Shown: one piece after another, positions 23,301-35,200 of the stretch
Layout of the letters: each line of letters opens with the position of its first letter
Position numbering within the stretch: position 1 is the first letter of the stretch
Source: Mya arenaria
Taxonomy: Eukaryota > Mollusca > Bivalvia > Myida > Myidae
Length of the DNA stretch: 64,000 nt
Assembly (NCBI RefSeq): GCF_026914265.1
Contig: NC_069133.1
Coordinates: forward strand, 10,609,937 to 10,673,936
Direction of reading: 5' to 3'
Notes under the pieces: model-generated
The model's database searches: none
Told to the model about the DNA's origin: nothing
Seen by the model: the letters and a program-made list of their open reading frames with translations, nothing else
Position numbers and translations under genes: made by a program

Positions 23301-24932
23301 TCATATGTCATTTTGGGACATACCGTCTGGTACTATAAAATGTCCCCTACTTTTACAATAACTGGCTAGAGTTCGGGTTTAACACCAATGTGTTGTCGTG
23401 GCTGCAAATTAAACTGTGCAACATAGCTCAAATCGCCGTTATGATATGAATGTCATGTGCTACATATATGCTGTAACATATATGTGCTTTAAACAGTCTT
23501 CCATGTCTCGACACAATGTTCGTGCTTTGAAATGTAAATGTATAGTATAGCGTTTTGGGATATATTTACTCTATTGTTGTACAAAACATGAGTCAAATCT
23601 GCATATATTTTCGTTTTTATTATTTTACTAGTTCCCGAGTTGGTTTGGGTTTTCCATAATTCTCCATTGTAATACTTAGTCAATTTAGAGGCCAATCTCA
23701 GAACGAGGCTGATCATCCTACCGAAAAAGCTATTTGACTGAGAATCCATCTTAATTCACATTATTTACAAATATAAAGGCAGCGGAATTGAAATTATTAT
23801 ATTTTGTTGTTTGTTTGTTTATAATGTATTTGTTGTTTTTTTTTCTTTCTGAATATGTAAAATTTAAAATCTAAGACTCATTTAGGGTATTCATGATCCT
23901 CTTCGCGTACTGGCAACTACAAAGTAGTGTAAACATGTCCCGGCTATTACTTTAGCGAATAATAATAGAAGTTCACTACATCTTCTAAAATATGAATTTC
24001 GGTAATCAAATATTCGAATATTCGATCGAAAGAATTTTCGAATATTCGAATATTAATTTTGCCATCCGTTCGCATCCCTGATTTTGACCATCCAAGCCAT
24101 GTTATATGCCCGTTAACAAGGATGTTATTAGGCTTTTGACTTTGTGTCCTTTAAATTTTTGACAACTAGGAGTGTCCATGTGGTTTTAACCATCCCATAC
24201 TGAAAGTAGTTTGACATGGAGGTTGTTAGGTACGGGACTGAATCAAACTGAAATAAATGAACAGAAAATTTTCAAACTCCTCAACCAATGGTAAACACAA
24301 AAATCACCGAATCATTCTGACATGTACTGTCTGTAGATAACCAACTTTGAACTCTAACATATACAATAAGGACAAAGTGATCAAAGCGTAGCAATTTATG
24401 ACATCTTGTAAGTTTAGTTGTTAGCGATAAAGCGTAGGAATTATCAATAGGCGATTTTATTAGCTGGGAATGTACGTTAACATAACTGTATTTCAGGACA
24501 TTCCTGCTCCATGGAAGCCAAATGTTTGCTTCAACTTCCTTGACAAGCTCCTTGACTTCATCAAATCTAATGTAACGATAGATGATCCAAGGTTTGTTAA
24601 TTAAAATAATTTGTATTAAAGGTATTTGTTTCACATTGAAACTGAACAACTTGATCATAGAATGCATATTTTAATTAAGGAAGGACACCGAGTTTAATCG
24701 AAAATGTAACATTTTTTTGAAACTGTCAACAACCGAAGGGATAAAGGTTTAAACTAGATTTCTCAAGATTAAATCAAATCGGATATCCAACACAATGAAT
24801 TGTTAAAAAATACTTGTATTGTAAACCAGGCTCGTTCACCTGCTGGAGTTTTCAGGCGGGGATGCGACTTGTACCCGGCTTCCAAGGGACTCCGAATACG
24901 CTTTCATGCATAAATGGTATACTCACAATTAG
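17037..24932 (+). CDS. DXO: DXO decapping exoribonuclease, copy 1 (seven exons, complete)
   Basis: DXO/Rai1-family RNA 5'-end quality-control enzyme: removes incomplete or NAD-type caps and degrades the RNA 5'-3'. Exons: 17037-17302, 17545-17774, 18643-18738, 19886-19994, 22537-22672, 24497-24591, 24830-24932. All have GT-AG borders and the phases join into 344 codons plus stop; human DXO is slightly longer. Motifs in order: LGCFSLD and FDLTKGYEGMVKRDE (N-terminal), GCKFEQY (GxxxE), GEVDA (ExD), YVEFKT (ExK), YKLRNWWTQSV (K...Q) and the C-terminal DDPRLVHLL plus YAFMHKWY, very close to the family pattern. All acidic and Lys/Gln metal-site residues expected for the family are present. The second gene at 31,976-38,377 has the same exon structure. 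Intron 4 holds a minisatellite derived from exon 5, intron 3 a LINE fragment, intron 5 an hAT-like element. Confidence 0.95.
17545..17774 (+). CDS. DXO: DXO copy 1 exon 2
   Basis: Acceptor cgtttcag, donor GCAA|GTAGGG. It encodes HFICRRGLLTRLM, WKFAVTLHKGTYYLCE and GWGCKFEQYLTAS, the GxxxE catalytic motif. Confidence 0.93.
18643..18738 (+). CDS. DXO: DXO copy 1 exon 3
   Basis: Acceptor atatgcag, donor ACTAG|GTAATT. It encodes SADSVPTPDMRYNNCETFYT followed by VVKATIGSHTL, the conserved 'N...aF.sV....lg...L' stretch. Confidence 0.92.
19270..19545 (+). pseudogene. LINE (non-LTR retrotransposon) C-terminal fragment
   Basis: An open stretch containing ERICPHCN-type sequence: RICPHCNVLSDDFHFLIGC, then LYTNIRSNYI. 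It fits the C..C........H....C zinc-finger tail found after the reverse transcriptase of molluscan LINEs. No RT domain remains. It lies in intron 3 of DXO copy 1. Confidence 0.6.
19886..19994 (+). CDS. DXO: DXO copy 1 exon 4 (GEVDA, VEFKT)
   Basis: Acceptor cgttccag, donor AAAAG|GTATTC. It encodes YSGEVDAVSTDEPFGEHYVE then FKTITHSALQKKSFKR, holding the ExD and ExK metal-binding motifs. Confidence 0.94.
21185..22536 (+). repeat. 60-bp minisatellite from the DXO exon 5 acceptor, copy 1
   Basis: About 22 units of 60 bp. Each has tagtttcag (an acceptor) followed by TTCAAGCTCCTGAAGTGG + TGGACACAG, the start of exon 5 (KLLKWWTQ), then GTGAGTTCGCC, a donor-like site. It sits directly before the true exon 5. 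Variation is mostly single-base. Confidence 0.92.
22537..22672 (+). CDS. DXO: DXO copy 1 exon 5 (WWTQ motif)
   Basis: Acceptor ttttcag, donor GCCATT|GTAAGG. It encodes YKLRNWWTQSVLVGVPEIV then CGLRDDAGIVTKLQTYNT. This is the only full-length copy; the preceding 1.3 kb contains about 22 copies of its first 30-40 bases and acceptor. Note KLRN here against KLLK in the repeats and in copy 2. Confidence 0.93.
23076..24080. mobile_element. 1,005-bp non-autonomous hAT-like element
   Basis: Flanked by a perfect 8-bp duplication ATTTTGAC (23068-23075 and 24081-24088), the hAT signature. Ends: TAGAGATGCAAACGAAT at left; reverse complement of right is CAGGGATGCGAACGGAT. Both ends continue into subterminal ATTCGAATATTCG palindromes. 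No transposase recognised. In intron 5 of DXO copy 1 and absent from the equivalent intron of copy 2. Confidence 0.85.
24497..24591 (+). CDS. DXO: DXO copy 1 exon 6
   Basis: Acceptor tatttcag, donor CCAAG|GTTTGT. It encodes DIPAPWKPNVCFNFLDKLLD then FIKSNVTIDDPR, matching the family's 'W.p.vCmNF' block. Confidence 0.93.
24830..24932 (+). CDS. DXO: DXO copy 1 exon 7
   Basis: Acceptor taaaccag. It encodes LVHLLEFSGGDATCTRLP, then SEYAFMHKWYTHN and TAG at 24930-24932. About 150 bases downstream of the stop still match copy 2. Confidence 0.93.
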
Positions 24933-25194
24933 CCTGGAGTATGTAGATGCTTGACTCTAATCCAGATCAAACCGGTTCGATGCAACGTCATTGACATTAT
25001 TAGGGCAGCTGAACGATTGAGACTACTAACACTATGTTATAGACAAAAAAAAATGCTTAGACAATTTAAGCACTTTTTAACCAAAACGGTTCCACCGTTT
25101 CGATGCAGCAGTTGCCTTTGTACACCGTTACAATGTTGCAGGTACCTTTGTACAGTGTTCGTTTGTTGAACATCTCTAGTTTGAACAAACCTTA

Positions 25195-25552
25195 TTAAAG
25201 CTGCACTCTCACAGATTGAACGTTTTGACAACTTTTTTTATTTTTTGTTTTGGAATGAGACATTTTTTTCGCGACAAATCATGGAAGGCAGTTATAAAAG
25301 ACTGCTGACAAAAACATAGAACGCAGATTTACTGATAGTATACAAGTTCAAAATATGATGTTTTATGCCTAATTCTTACACCGTGAGTAACGATTTAAGC
25401 CATAAAACATTAATTTTCGAATGGAAATCTGCGATCTTTTTTCAGCAATATTATATCATTGGTTTGCAGATTTTTACGCAAAAAAATTGCGATTTCCAAG
25501 ACAAACAATAACAAGTTGTACAAATTGTAAATCTGTGAGAGTGCAGCTTTAA
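25195..25552. mobile_element. 358-bp MITE with TTAA ends
   Basis: Perfect 23-bp inverted ends, TTAAAGCTGCACTCTCACAG continuing ATT, and the reverse complement at 25,530-25,552. If TTAA is the target duplication the inverted repeat proper is AGCTGCACTCTCACAGATT. No coding capacity. Confidence 0.82.
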
Positions 25553-27214
25553 CACGTTACATTTATGTTAAAAAAAACACTGCAAAAATCAATATTTTTT
25601 AATGCAGCTCAAATGCTCAGCGACATTAATTTCTTAATATTTGGTACTTTCCCTCTCTATCCTCCTTTATAAATCATGGTTCAAAGTGTCCCAGTCATTC
25701 ATTGCCGCCTGCTTCATTGCGTCAATGCTCGTAATGGTTTTGTCTTGTTATTGTTATTCGTTATTAATTCCCAAATTTCTCTATTGACTGATTTGCCACA
25801 ACATTATTTTCACCCTTTTGTCAGTAAACCAAGATTGTGTATACATGGCAGGTTTAAATTCCTGCTGCTAAACTCTGTCATCACAGTAAAACACATTGGT
25901 TGTTGGTATCAGACGTTCATGTATACTATCAGTAAACCGCTTATCAAGTCAGAACAGTGCTAAAGCTACCCGTACCTTATCCCTTACAACACATGGATAT
26001 CATTACTGTGTTTAAGACGCTGATAAAGAGCAAGAGCCTTTTCCTTGGTCCAAATAGCCTTAAAGGTAGATATTTGGGTACAGACATAACAGGTTTCCAT
26101 CAGAAAATATGACATTATTCCAGTCATAGTATCTGCGCTTAATACGTTAACTAGTCTTATATCCTCTGTGTAAGTTCCAGTTTCACGATAGGCAATGTAT
26201 ATTGAGCTCCTTTCTCCGTTTCAACTTATATTGCGTATGTATCTTCTGCTTTGAAAGGTTACTAAACTTTGAACCTTGTCCATTCAGCAAATGTCAAGAT
26301 CTATTCAGGTGTGTATTACTGCCCACTATTTCCTGCAGGAAATGGTAGTGAAGAAAATGTATTTGCTTGCATGTATTCCATCATTCATTTTTATATCACC
26401 AAATAATCTTTTTTTAGTTGCTCTCATTTGGATACCTAGTGTTGAATATTGTCTGCTTCAGTGAAAATCATAGGGATGTTACTCTAATATTGAAGAATTA
26501 TCACCCCTTGCATCAAATGATTTTCGATTATGCTTAAATACTTTATAGAAGTGTTAACTGAAGTTGATTTGTTTGTTAAACTATGTAAAAGCTTCCTTTT
26601 TTACCAGCGTATTTGTAATAATATAAAACAGCCTTAATGAAAACTTCCATTAGGGACACAAAATTTCAACTTAGTATCCGATTACAAATTTATGGTGAAC
26701 GCTCTTACCGTGATAAATTATACATATCGCGTCTTAATTACAACACTATTTTTGTAATGTAAAACACACCCAAATGTGTTATGTGTGTTTGGGTTTTTTA
26801 GGTTTCTATATTGTTATATCATGTTGTTGTTTTTATAGTTTTGTGTATATTATAACTCATGCTTTTGTTGTGATTGGTTTTATTTTCCATTCAAATAAAT
26901 ATATAAAAATGTTGTTAAAATCATAACATGTTTGTATGATTGTTTATCTCTTAGTTTGTATGTAAGTTTTGAAACACAATATCATTAATTATGTACTATA
27001 CCGCTGTGTCTAATGAATGTTAAGTAATGTGCCGACAACAATGGGTAAAGATAAATTACTAATAGTATTATTCTTATATCGGTTGAATATCATAAATCAG
27101 GTTTCATTGCAAACGAAACAAACAACGTCTGAATAGTCTGAATATCAACTGATACAATAGTTTAGACTTCATTCGCAATGCAAGAGGCCACTCAAACACC
27201 AAATCAGGCGTGGA
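25553..27214. other. Non-coding stretch downstream of DXO copy 1
   Basis: AT-rich, no exon recognised. From about 27,090 (tcataaatcaggtttcattg) it matches 40,985 onward downstream of DXO copy 2, which marks this as part of the duplicated block. Confidence 0.5.
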
Positions 27215-27320
27215 CGTGGACCATAGGAGAGATGGACTGTTTATGAACAGGTTCGTGTACAATTTAAGGGAGGGGTCGGACAGCCGTCTCTTAAGTCCAT
27301 TACTCAGCTTTGTCAGAGAT
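27215..27320 (-). pseudogene. Ghost copy of the exon at 45,055
   Basis: On the minus strand, acceptor tttacag then ATCTCTGACAAAGCTG encoding SLTKLSNGLKRRLSDPS, matching PLTKLYDQLKERLSDS at 45,055. The middle is shortened by about 30 bases, then 'ccatctctcctatggtc' matches again before similarity ends. The orientation is opposite to 45,055. Family unknown. Confidence 0.6.
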
Positions 27321-28269
27321 CTGTAAACGAACAAGGAATAATATTGATAGATGGTGTAAGGTCGCCCCATACTTCGGCTAAGAGATTCACAAGTATTTTT
27401 TTTAACTTATTCGTATACAACGATTTTATTAATTTTAATTTTTCCGAAATTATTTCAATGATGATAACACATTAACATGCCATACGCATTATTAATATGG
27501 TCAATGGAGAAAAGTCAGCCAAATTCAGAATTATCCGCTCACATTCAAAATCCCATTTATATGTAAGACCTTACAATTTATACAAAAGTTTGGGCAACAC
27601 TCGAGCAGTATTTCTTTTGCATGCTTTTATGATCAAAACATAGCGCAATACGAAAGGTTGCGAGGAAAAAAACGTCATATTTTTCCGTCTGAACACTTTT
27701 TTTGACATGAAAATAAAAAGATGCTTTATATATGACAAGTCAACTTACAAAAATAATTGAGGTTGCATATATGTAAGTATTTTTGCAATAACCATTTTGC
27801 TCAATATGTTTATTTGCCTGATGAAACATCCTATTTCATTCGGTGTTTACTGTCTATAAACAAGGAAAAGAAGGAAAAATATTTATTATTTATTATTATT
27901 TTCACATGAATTTTTTATGATAAATCTATCAATTAGACAGTTATAATTACATATGTATGTTTAATTGATATGGCGAGATCCGTCATTGTTATACTGCAAT
28001 TTGTGTGCGATGGATAGGCACAACACAAACAATTTTATAAATTCAATCATTTAGATGTTTTGGGGATTCACACCTTAACATATCAGAAAACATCCCTTCC
28101 AAATGTATGAAATGATTAACGATTTCGATAAACGAATTTAAAAGAGAGAATTTCTATCGAAGGGAATTTATAGTATTGTGGCATTTGACACTGTAGTAAA
28201 CAATTAACTATTTTCTACAAACTTTGATCTTCCGCTGCAAATATCTAACTCACTAACATCATCCAGCTT

Positions 28270-28915
28270 TTTGCCAATAATAGTGTCTTCCGCCCAACAA
28301 CCCGGTGATGTGCCATCATTTATCATGTACATTGTGGAGTTTAAGGTCGGTGTTGTAAAGTTCATACTTCTGGATATAAGCATTTGTGCTAAATGCATAC
28401 AACAAGAAATAAGAGGTCGGATGTGGGATGACCCCAGCTTTGCTGCTCAAAGCATACATGAAGAAGTAAAAGGTTGGTGTTGTAGAGTATGAAAGTACAG
28501 CAACCTATTTTGCTGCTCAATACGTACACCAATTAGTCACAGGTCGGTGTTGTAAAGAACATGGACATGACAACTAGCATTCTCGCCCAGTGTCAACATC
28601 AAGAAGTCCAATGTGGGAGATGTGAGGTTCATATGTATGGCAATCATTTTCATAGCTTAATACGTGCATCAAAACGTTAAGGGTCTGTATTAGAACGCCT
28701 ATAGATAAGGGAATCAGCTTGACTGCCCAAGACATGCATCAAACAGTTGAAGGTCGGTGTGTTAAAGTACATATTTTTGCAATTAGCTTTGCTGACCAAA
28801 GCATACATGGATAAGTCAATGGTCGGTGTTGTAAAGTACATGTTTATGGCAATCAGCTTGACTGGTCAAGGCATAGCTCACGACGTTCAATGTCGGTGTT
28901 GTAAAGTACATAAAT
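28270..28915. repeat. ~70-bp minisatellite 'aaggtcggtgttgtaaag', copy 1
   Basis: About 9 units containing 'aaggtcggtgttgtaaag' + 'tacat', spaced about 70 bp, degenerate. The same family, preceded by the same unique sequence ('gcaaatatctaact'), is at 41,460-42,520 downstream of DXO copy 2. Confidence 0.8.
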
Positions 28916-29379
28916 AATAAATTGCAATGAATTTGATATAGGAGGATTTTCTGATCTAGCCATACATTATTCGACGGTCAGAACACTACAATTTTCGTGA
29001 ATAGAAAATCAGATTAAAAGTGGGGTTAATCCACGTATGTTGCCGAAGTAGATTTGGTTACGAAAAAAAAAAAGGCTGAGAGCAAAATCAGTTCTATGGT
29101 TGTCGTTCTCGACATGTCTTCTCCATGTGACAAAACTCCTTAACAAGTTGATGCATATTCAAGATATTCCAATTATCCTGTTGTTTTTTTTTCAATGCGG
29201 CATTATCACCCAAATTCCGAACTATTTTCAACGTAACATCTTCTTTCATTCTGTAATAGTGATGCGATTGGATTGTGCCAGTTCTGGTGTCGTGTCTCAA
29301 CCTCAACGAAACCTTTTGCCACATTGGGACCTCCTGTCATTAAAACTCATATATTTTAAAGTTTCAACAGCGTAATACA

Positions 29380-29655
29380 CATTTGCGATAGGCGGACACC
29401 TATACCACAAGACTACTTTATCCTGTTCTGGTTCGAAGCTACGACCTTTTTTTTGTGAAAGGCGAACACCTATACCACCAGACTATTTTCATTATGTTTG
29501 GGATCGAACCTACGACCTTTTTGTGAAAGGCGGTCACCTACATACTAGACTACTTATATCCTGTTCGGGCTCTATTGTTTTGTGAAAGGCGGACACCTCT
29601 ACCACTAGACTACTTTTATCGTGTTCGGGCTCGAACCTACGACCTTTTTGTGGTC
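29380..29655 (-). repeat. Four tRNA-like units, minus strand
   Basis: Read on the minus strand, each ~68-bp unit has TAGTCTAGTGGTAGAGGTGT (A-box-like), CGCCTTTCACAAAAAGG (anticodon-arm-like) and GTAGGTTCGAGCCCG (B-box-like). The third unit has lost its B box. It resembles the 69-bp arrays in the oxidase introns in layout but differs in sequence. Confidence 0.72.
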
Positions 29656-30938
29656 GCGCAAAAAAGTAGGCTCAAGAACCCGCGCATATATTTGTTATAA
29701 ATGCTGTAAGCTATACATTATACGGATCATTTTAAGTAGGATGTGAACATGAAGCCATGGTCGATACAGCAATAGTTTTTGTTTAGAATTAACAATTAAA
29801 ACATGCATTTCTTCGGGGACGCCTTTAGTGAGTCATATAAACAAATACCTGAATTATTTTGGTATCGAAATTGGCTTCGAAAGGGTCTAATGGACAGGCA
29901 TAGTGTAATTCCTTATGGTTTCACCCTTAATCAAAATGTATATAATTAAGGGAAAGTGTCCAAGAAGATCTGATTTCACTTAAATCACTTTATTGCACCA
30001 TTTCTAGCAGTATTTATCAATATCCATAATAGTATATACACTGATGATGATAATATCAACGTAGGTAGAATCAAGCGTCCTGGAAATAGAAAGGTTAAAC
30101 AGGACTAAATATAATGCATAAACGTCATCTCTATATATAATAATAAACAATAGTTTCATATAGTTACATGCCCATTATATATATATATATATAAACGTCT
30201 ATTACTAAATATGTCTAGCGGCACTTCAAAAGATAACACATACATAGACATAGTAATCAACATGACACATATAACAATTACAACAATATATCACATATAT
30301 AACAGCACAATACATCACATATTACATACCAAATCTGTGGGATAGAACGGTTAACTTTCTGCTGTCGTTCCAACTCTATCAGTGACTGCATATGAACAGG
30401 TTAACTACTGAAAACCAAAGTCACCAATGCATACATAAATATACAGACAGTTAGTAGGGACTTCTATCTTGGAAACTCAACACAAAATCCATAGCCACGG
30501 AAATATATTACACAAACAATGAAATTCAACCCAAAGTCAACATTCCAATCCAAATGCATTGCACATCCTAGTCAATTACATAAAACAACAAATGCAATGG
30601 AATACAGACCATACTGTCTTCTCAAAATGGTTTAAAACATCAATTTCTTTTAAAATTCCCAAGATGGACACTTCAAACAAAGTGGGCTTATGTCATGTGA
30701 CCAAGCTGAGTGAATATTGCTCTGACATGACAATATACATAAAATGATCCAAAGGGAAGCAATCAACAAATCACAAACACAAAAATAAGTTCAATAGTTG
30801 TCTCCCTTATAACATCATAAATATAACCTGAGCTACAATAGCAAATATAAACATTACACAGGAAATGCTTTTTTGGGATTTAAAATGGCCAACTAACTCT
30901 TGTCGTTGAAATAAAGAGCATACCTATGAATTGTAATA
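29656..30938. other. AT-rich intergenic sequence
   Basis: No exon recognised. There is an AT dinucleotide run near 30,178-30,192. The blocks 'aaagggaagcaatc' (30,751) and 'gttgtctccctt' (30,797) look like weak inverted matches, but I cannot define an element. Confidence 0.5.
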
Positions 30939-31079
30939 CAGTCGAAACCCGTTTGCTCGAATTCACTTTGCTCGAATTCCTTGTTGGCTAGAACTAGATG
31001 TAAAGGACTGATTTCTTTATACCGACACTCGAGGTTTTTTCGCAGGTCCCTGAGAGTTCGGGCGAACGGGATTTGACTG
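30939..31079. mobile_element. 141-bp pogo/Tigger-like MITE
   Basis: Inverted ends: CAGTCGAAACCCGTTTGCTC at left; reverse complement of right is CAGTCAAATCCCGTTCGCCC. TA precedes the left end; the right flank reads TTA, so the TA duplication is not clean. No coding capacity. Confidence 0.65.
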
Positions 31080-31171
31080 TTACATTATTTATGATGTAGT
31101 TTTTGATATAAGTTATCAGCAAGCAAAACCCTTGCAAATGAAACCAAAACGACATGAGGTCACCGGCGTCC

Positions 31172-31455
31172 TTAAAGGCCTAGTTTAAGCGTTCTATAAG
31201 TGACCCACCCAAACTGTGTATTTGTACACAACCTCTGATCCTAATCTTATTGCCTCATTGTCTTATTAGATCTCCAATCTGAGTATCCTGCTGTGCAGAT
31301 TGGGATGTTTTATTATAAAAATGGACCCTAAATGGCCTTGAGCCAATACACGATTACATGAGGGAAATTGGCCCCTACTGTGATACCAGTGCAATAAGCA
31401 GGAGATGCCCAGCAGGGGATTATCTTGCCAAACATTCCTTAAACTAGGCCTTTAA
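31172..31455. mobile_element. 284-bp MITE with TTAA ends
   Basis: Inverted ends TTAAAGGCCTAGTTTAAG at 31,172-31,189 and the perfect reverse complement at 31,438-31,455. Same TTAA flank style as the element at 25,195 but different internal sequence. Confidence 0.8.
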
Positions 31456-31975
31456 AATGAGCTAATACCGGCGTATGATTTTCACCTGAGCATTGCTATG
31501 AACATGGTTTTCTTCCACAGATGGTATCGTCCTTGAGAATTTTAAATCTTGTGAAACTGTTTTTTTCTCTTAACAAAATAAGACTGAAGACTTGACGCAT
31601 GACTGTTGTAAGGCATTACATTACTTAATTGAGTTACAACCGCTCTGTACTAAGCCCGCGTTAAATTTATACTGAAGATAAAAGGAACACGACAATAGTG
31701 TAATATGTATACGAGCGATATCAAGATTAACATTAAGTATTTAACAGCTTTTACATTTGTGTGCGCTTTAAAGACTACGTATGTATCAATATGCGTGTAC
31801 CTTACGAGTATTGTTCTTGTCCATACACGTAATACGATCTACGTTATCGGAATGAATACAAAGTAATAAAATATTGGACTATAAAATGTGCCAATCAATA
31901 TTTCTATAAAAAGCTATTTTCAGAAATTTCAAGAGACTCAATAAATCGTACATTAGCTAATCATTCAGTCAGAAA

Positions 31976-32241
31976 ATGGCGAGATTAAACACCGACATTA
32001 GACGATTTGACGGCCCAAACTCAGGTTTTAAACACCATGGAGAGATTGGGTGCTTCTCATTAGATATTACCAGGGAATTTCAAGATGATACCCGCCAGCG
32101 GAAATATTTTATTAAACCGTCAAATTATAACAATGTTAGATTTGATCTGACAAAAGGATATGAGGGAATGGTGAAAAGAGATGAATATAAGAACGAACAG
32201 CTCGACCACATTCTGAAATGGATACGAATACATGAGCAGAG
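31976..32241 (+). CDS. DXO: DXO copy 2 exon 1
   Basis: Same start context (aaaatggcgag) and length as copy 1. It encodes MARLNTDIRRFDGPNS, GCFSLDIT and FDLTKGYEGMVKRDEY. Donor CAGAG|GTGAGT. Confidence 0.93.
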
Positions 32242-35200
32242 GTGAGTGGTTGAGGTTTTTCAGAAACAGGAACTCATAAACATATAGGTGAGTGGAACAT
32301 GGTCAATTTGTTCTTACGAACAATGCATGGAGATATATGAATAACTTATTATTAACTACTCGCAGAGCGTAGGCGAGCTCACTTGAGATAATGAGAATAT
32401 TTATATCTAGATGTTTAGCGGTTATGTTGGAGTCGTTGAGTAGATGTAATTTCGCATTGATTGTTATTTGTTATTTATTTGTATTCGTTTTGAATTAATA
32501 AATTACAGAATTACCCAAATCGACTTCATATGCGACAGGAGTTTGTTAAAAAGGTTACTGTCTACGCTGTATACGAGAAAAGAGGACTGGAAGTTCGCAG
32601 TGACTCTTCATAATGGCACATACTACCTGTGTGACTATCACACCAACCAGAAACTGGAACTAAAACAACAAATGATGGGAGGGAAGGACGAAGAGATGTG
32701 TGCGTGGGGCTTCAAATTCGAGCAGTATCTTACCGCAAGTAGGGCAAAGTTCGACCAATTGTGTAGACGTCTTAGACAAAGTTCAGCACTCACATTTATT
32801 ATATCCTATCAAGTAAAAACAACATTATAAGCAATTGGTAGAACATTTTGTTTTGGATATAAATGGCTGGTTCTCTGAAAACCTGTTCCACAAAATATAT
32901 TATATTTCACAACATTTTTGTGTGAATTGATTTTAAACAGTATTCAAAATGAGCACAGAATGTAGGAAGCAAAACAATCAGAGTGTTGCCAATTGTGAAA
33001 CTTATTAATGGTATTGAAATAACGCCTAGCATCCTTTAACAAAACGGACCCTGATGTTTAAGTACAATACACATGTATTCACATACTTAATTTAAACGTA
33101 ATGCAGGTTCCAAAGATTCCGTTCCAAATCCAGACCTGCAATATAACAACTGTGAAGCCTTCTATACTGTTGTGAAATCCCAGGTCGGCGCCCACACACT
33201 AGGTAATTTTATATATTTTGACCGTACGATAATTTGATTCCGTAAACATATTTCTGCACATCAAACATGTAATTTTTAGAATTATAAATCGTACTTGGTT
33301 GAGTTCAGTAACAATAACTGTACATTGGAATATAAAAAGTGTGCAACTTAAAAGTCCCGTAACATCATACACAAACATATTATAGGAATAGGTCTAATGA
33401 TATTTAGATAATCATTGGCTGTTCCCTATTCGAATATACGCTTTTTTTAATCTGAAATAAATTTTGGCTATTTGTCGATGAATCCACTATATCTTTTCAG
33501 TATACTGTGGCGAGGTCGATGCTGTACCGGTAAATCCAGACGGGTCTATGGGTGAACATTATGTTGAGTTCAAAACCACCTCACATTCCTCACTGCAGAG
33601 AGGCAGTTTTAAAAGGTGCGACAGAAACAGCTTTTTTGACTGTTAGAATCTTATATATTATCTTCAACTTATTTGTAATGTTTTGTTTGTCTTTCTGCAC
33701 ATAGTTTTAAATACAAGTCTAACATTAAACAACCCTCTTTTTGTGACAATATTCATGGTTTTATTGAAAAGTTTCATTGACGACATCGTCAACGCCGCTA
33801 GCACCGCATTAAGCGATATGCGGATGTCAAGAATTGATCAGTTCTCAAAGCAGATAATGCAAGATGCCGTGATCATTTGATAAAGCTTTTCGGTTAATCC
33901 ATTGGATAATGCAACCCTGTGGAATTATTTTGTAACAAAGTATTATGCTAGAATTTGTAAGATGATTGTTTGTTTCACAATTGGCGACTGGTCAATTTCT
34001 CAGTTATAGTAAGTGCCTATGTTGGACCAAGATATAAAATGCTCGCTTCCTAAGTGAGCAATGTCCATTTAATTTATTTTCACAATTTCATTGATGTCAA
34101 TTTCACTACTGAGTATCGTCGCAGTAGTTCGGTCCGGATATTTGCTAGCGGATTTCTAGACACACACAGTGTACATTATTTTCGAGAGTATAGCGTTCCG
34201 TGTCACGTTTTCTGCATGATGGACTTTGACAATGCTAATTCTAGAAGTAGACTTTCATCGTTTAGCTCGTTTTCAATGTATAAGTTACATGTACAAAGTC
34301 CAGAACTGGAAGCCACAGAATGTTCATGTGGGTAAGTCAATCATACAAGCTCCTGAAGTGTGGACACAGGATGTTCTTCTCTGTAGTTTCCATTTTATCG
34401 ATTACAGGTTTAAGCTTCTAAAGGGGTTGACACAGTGTCTTCTTGTGAGTCCGAATTTGTTTTTTCCATATTATTATTAACAGGTACAAGCTTCTTAAGG
34501 GGTATGGACACAGTGTCTTCTTGTGAGTCCGAATTTGTTTTTTGTCCATAATATTATTTACAGGTACAAGCTACTGAAGTGGTGGACACATTATGTTCTT
34601 GTGAGTCCGTCTCTGTAGCTTGCATAGTATTATTTACAGGTACAAGCTCCTGAAGTGGTGGACACAGAGTGTTTCTGTGAGTCACTCTTTGTATATTCCA
34701 TTGTGTTATGGACAGGTACAAGCTACTGAAGTGGTGGACCCAGGATGCTCCCGTGAGTCAGTCTCTGTAAATCCCATTGTATTGTTTACAGGTACAAGCT
34801 CCTGTGGACACAGAGTGTTCCTGTGAGTCCGCCTCTGTAGCTCCCATTGCATCACATACAGGTTCAAACTTCTGAAGTGGTTGACACAGAGTGTTCCTGT
34901 GATTCCGCCTCTGTTGTCTCCATTATATCATCAACAGGTACAAGCTCCTGAAGTGTTGGACACAGAGTATTCCTGTGATTCCGCCTCTGTATTTTATATT
35001 GTATTATATACATGTACGAGCTCCTAAAGTGGCGGACACAAAGATTTCTTGTGAGTCCGCCTCTGTAGTTACATAGTATTATTTTCAGGTACAAGTTCCT
35101 GAAGTGATTGACACAGAGTTTTCCTGTAAGTTCGCCCCTGTAGTTTCCATTGTATTATTTACAGGTACAAGCTCATTACGTGGTAGACACAGAGTGTTCC

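Noticed and set aside
23489..23749. 86-codon frame inside the hAT-like element as a transposase remnant
   Set aside because: No BED finger or dimerisation-domain motif seen; the element looks non-autonomous.
29094..29324. 76-codon minus-strand frame beside the tRNA-like repeats
   Set aside because: No recognisable family and no splice-site support; an opposite-strand frame covers the same bases.
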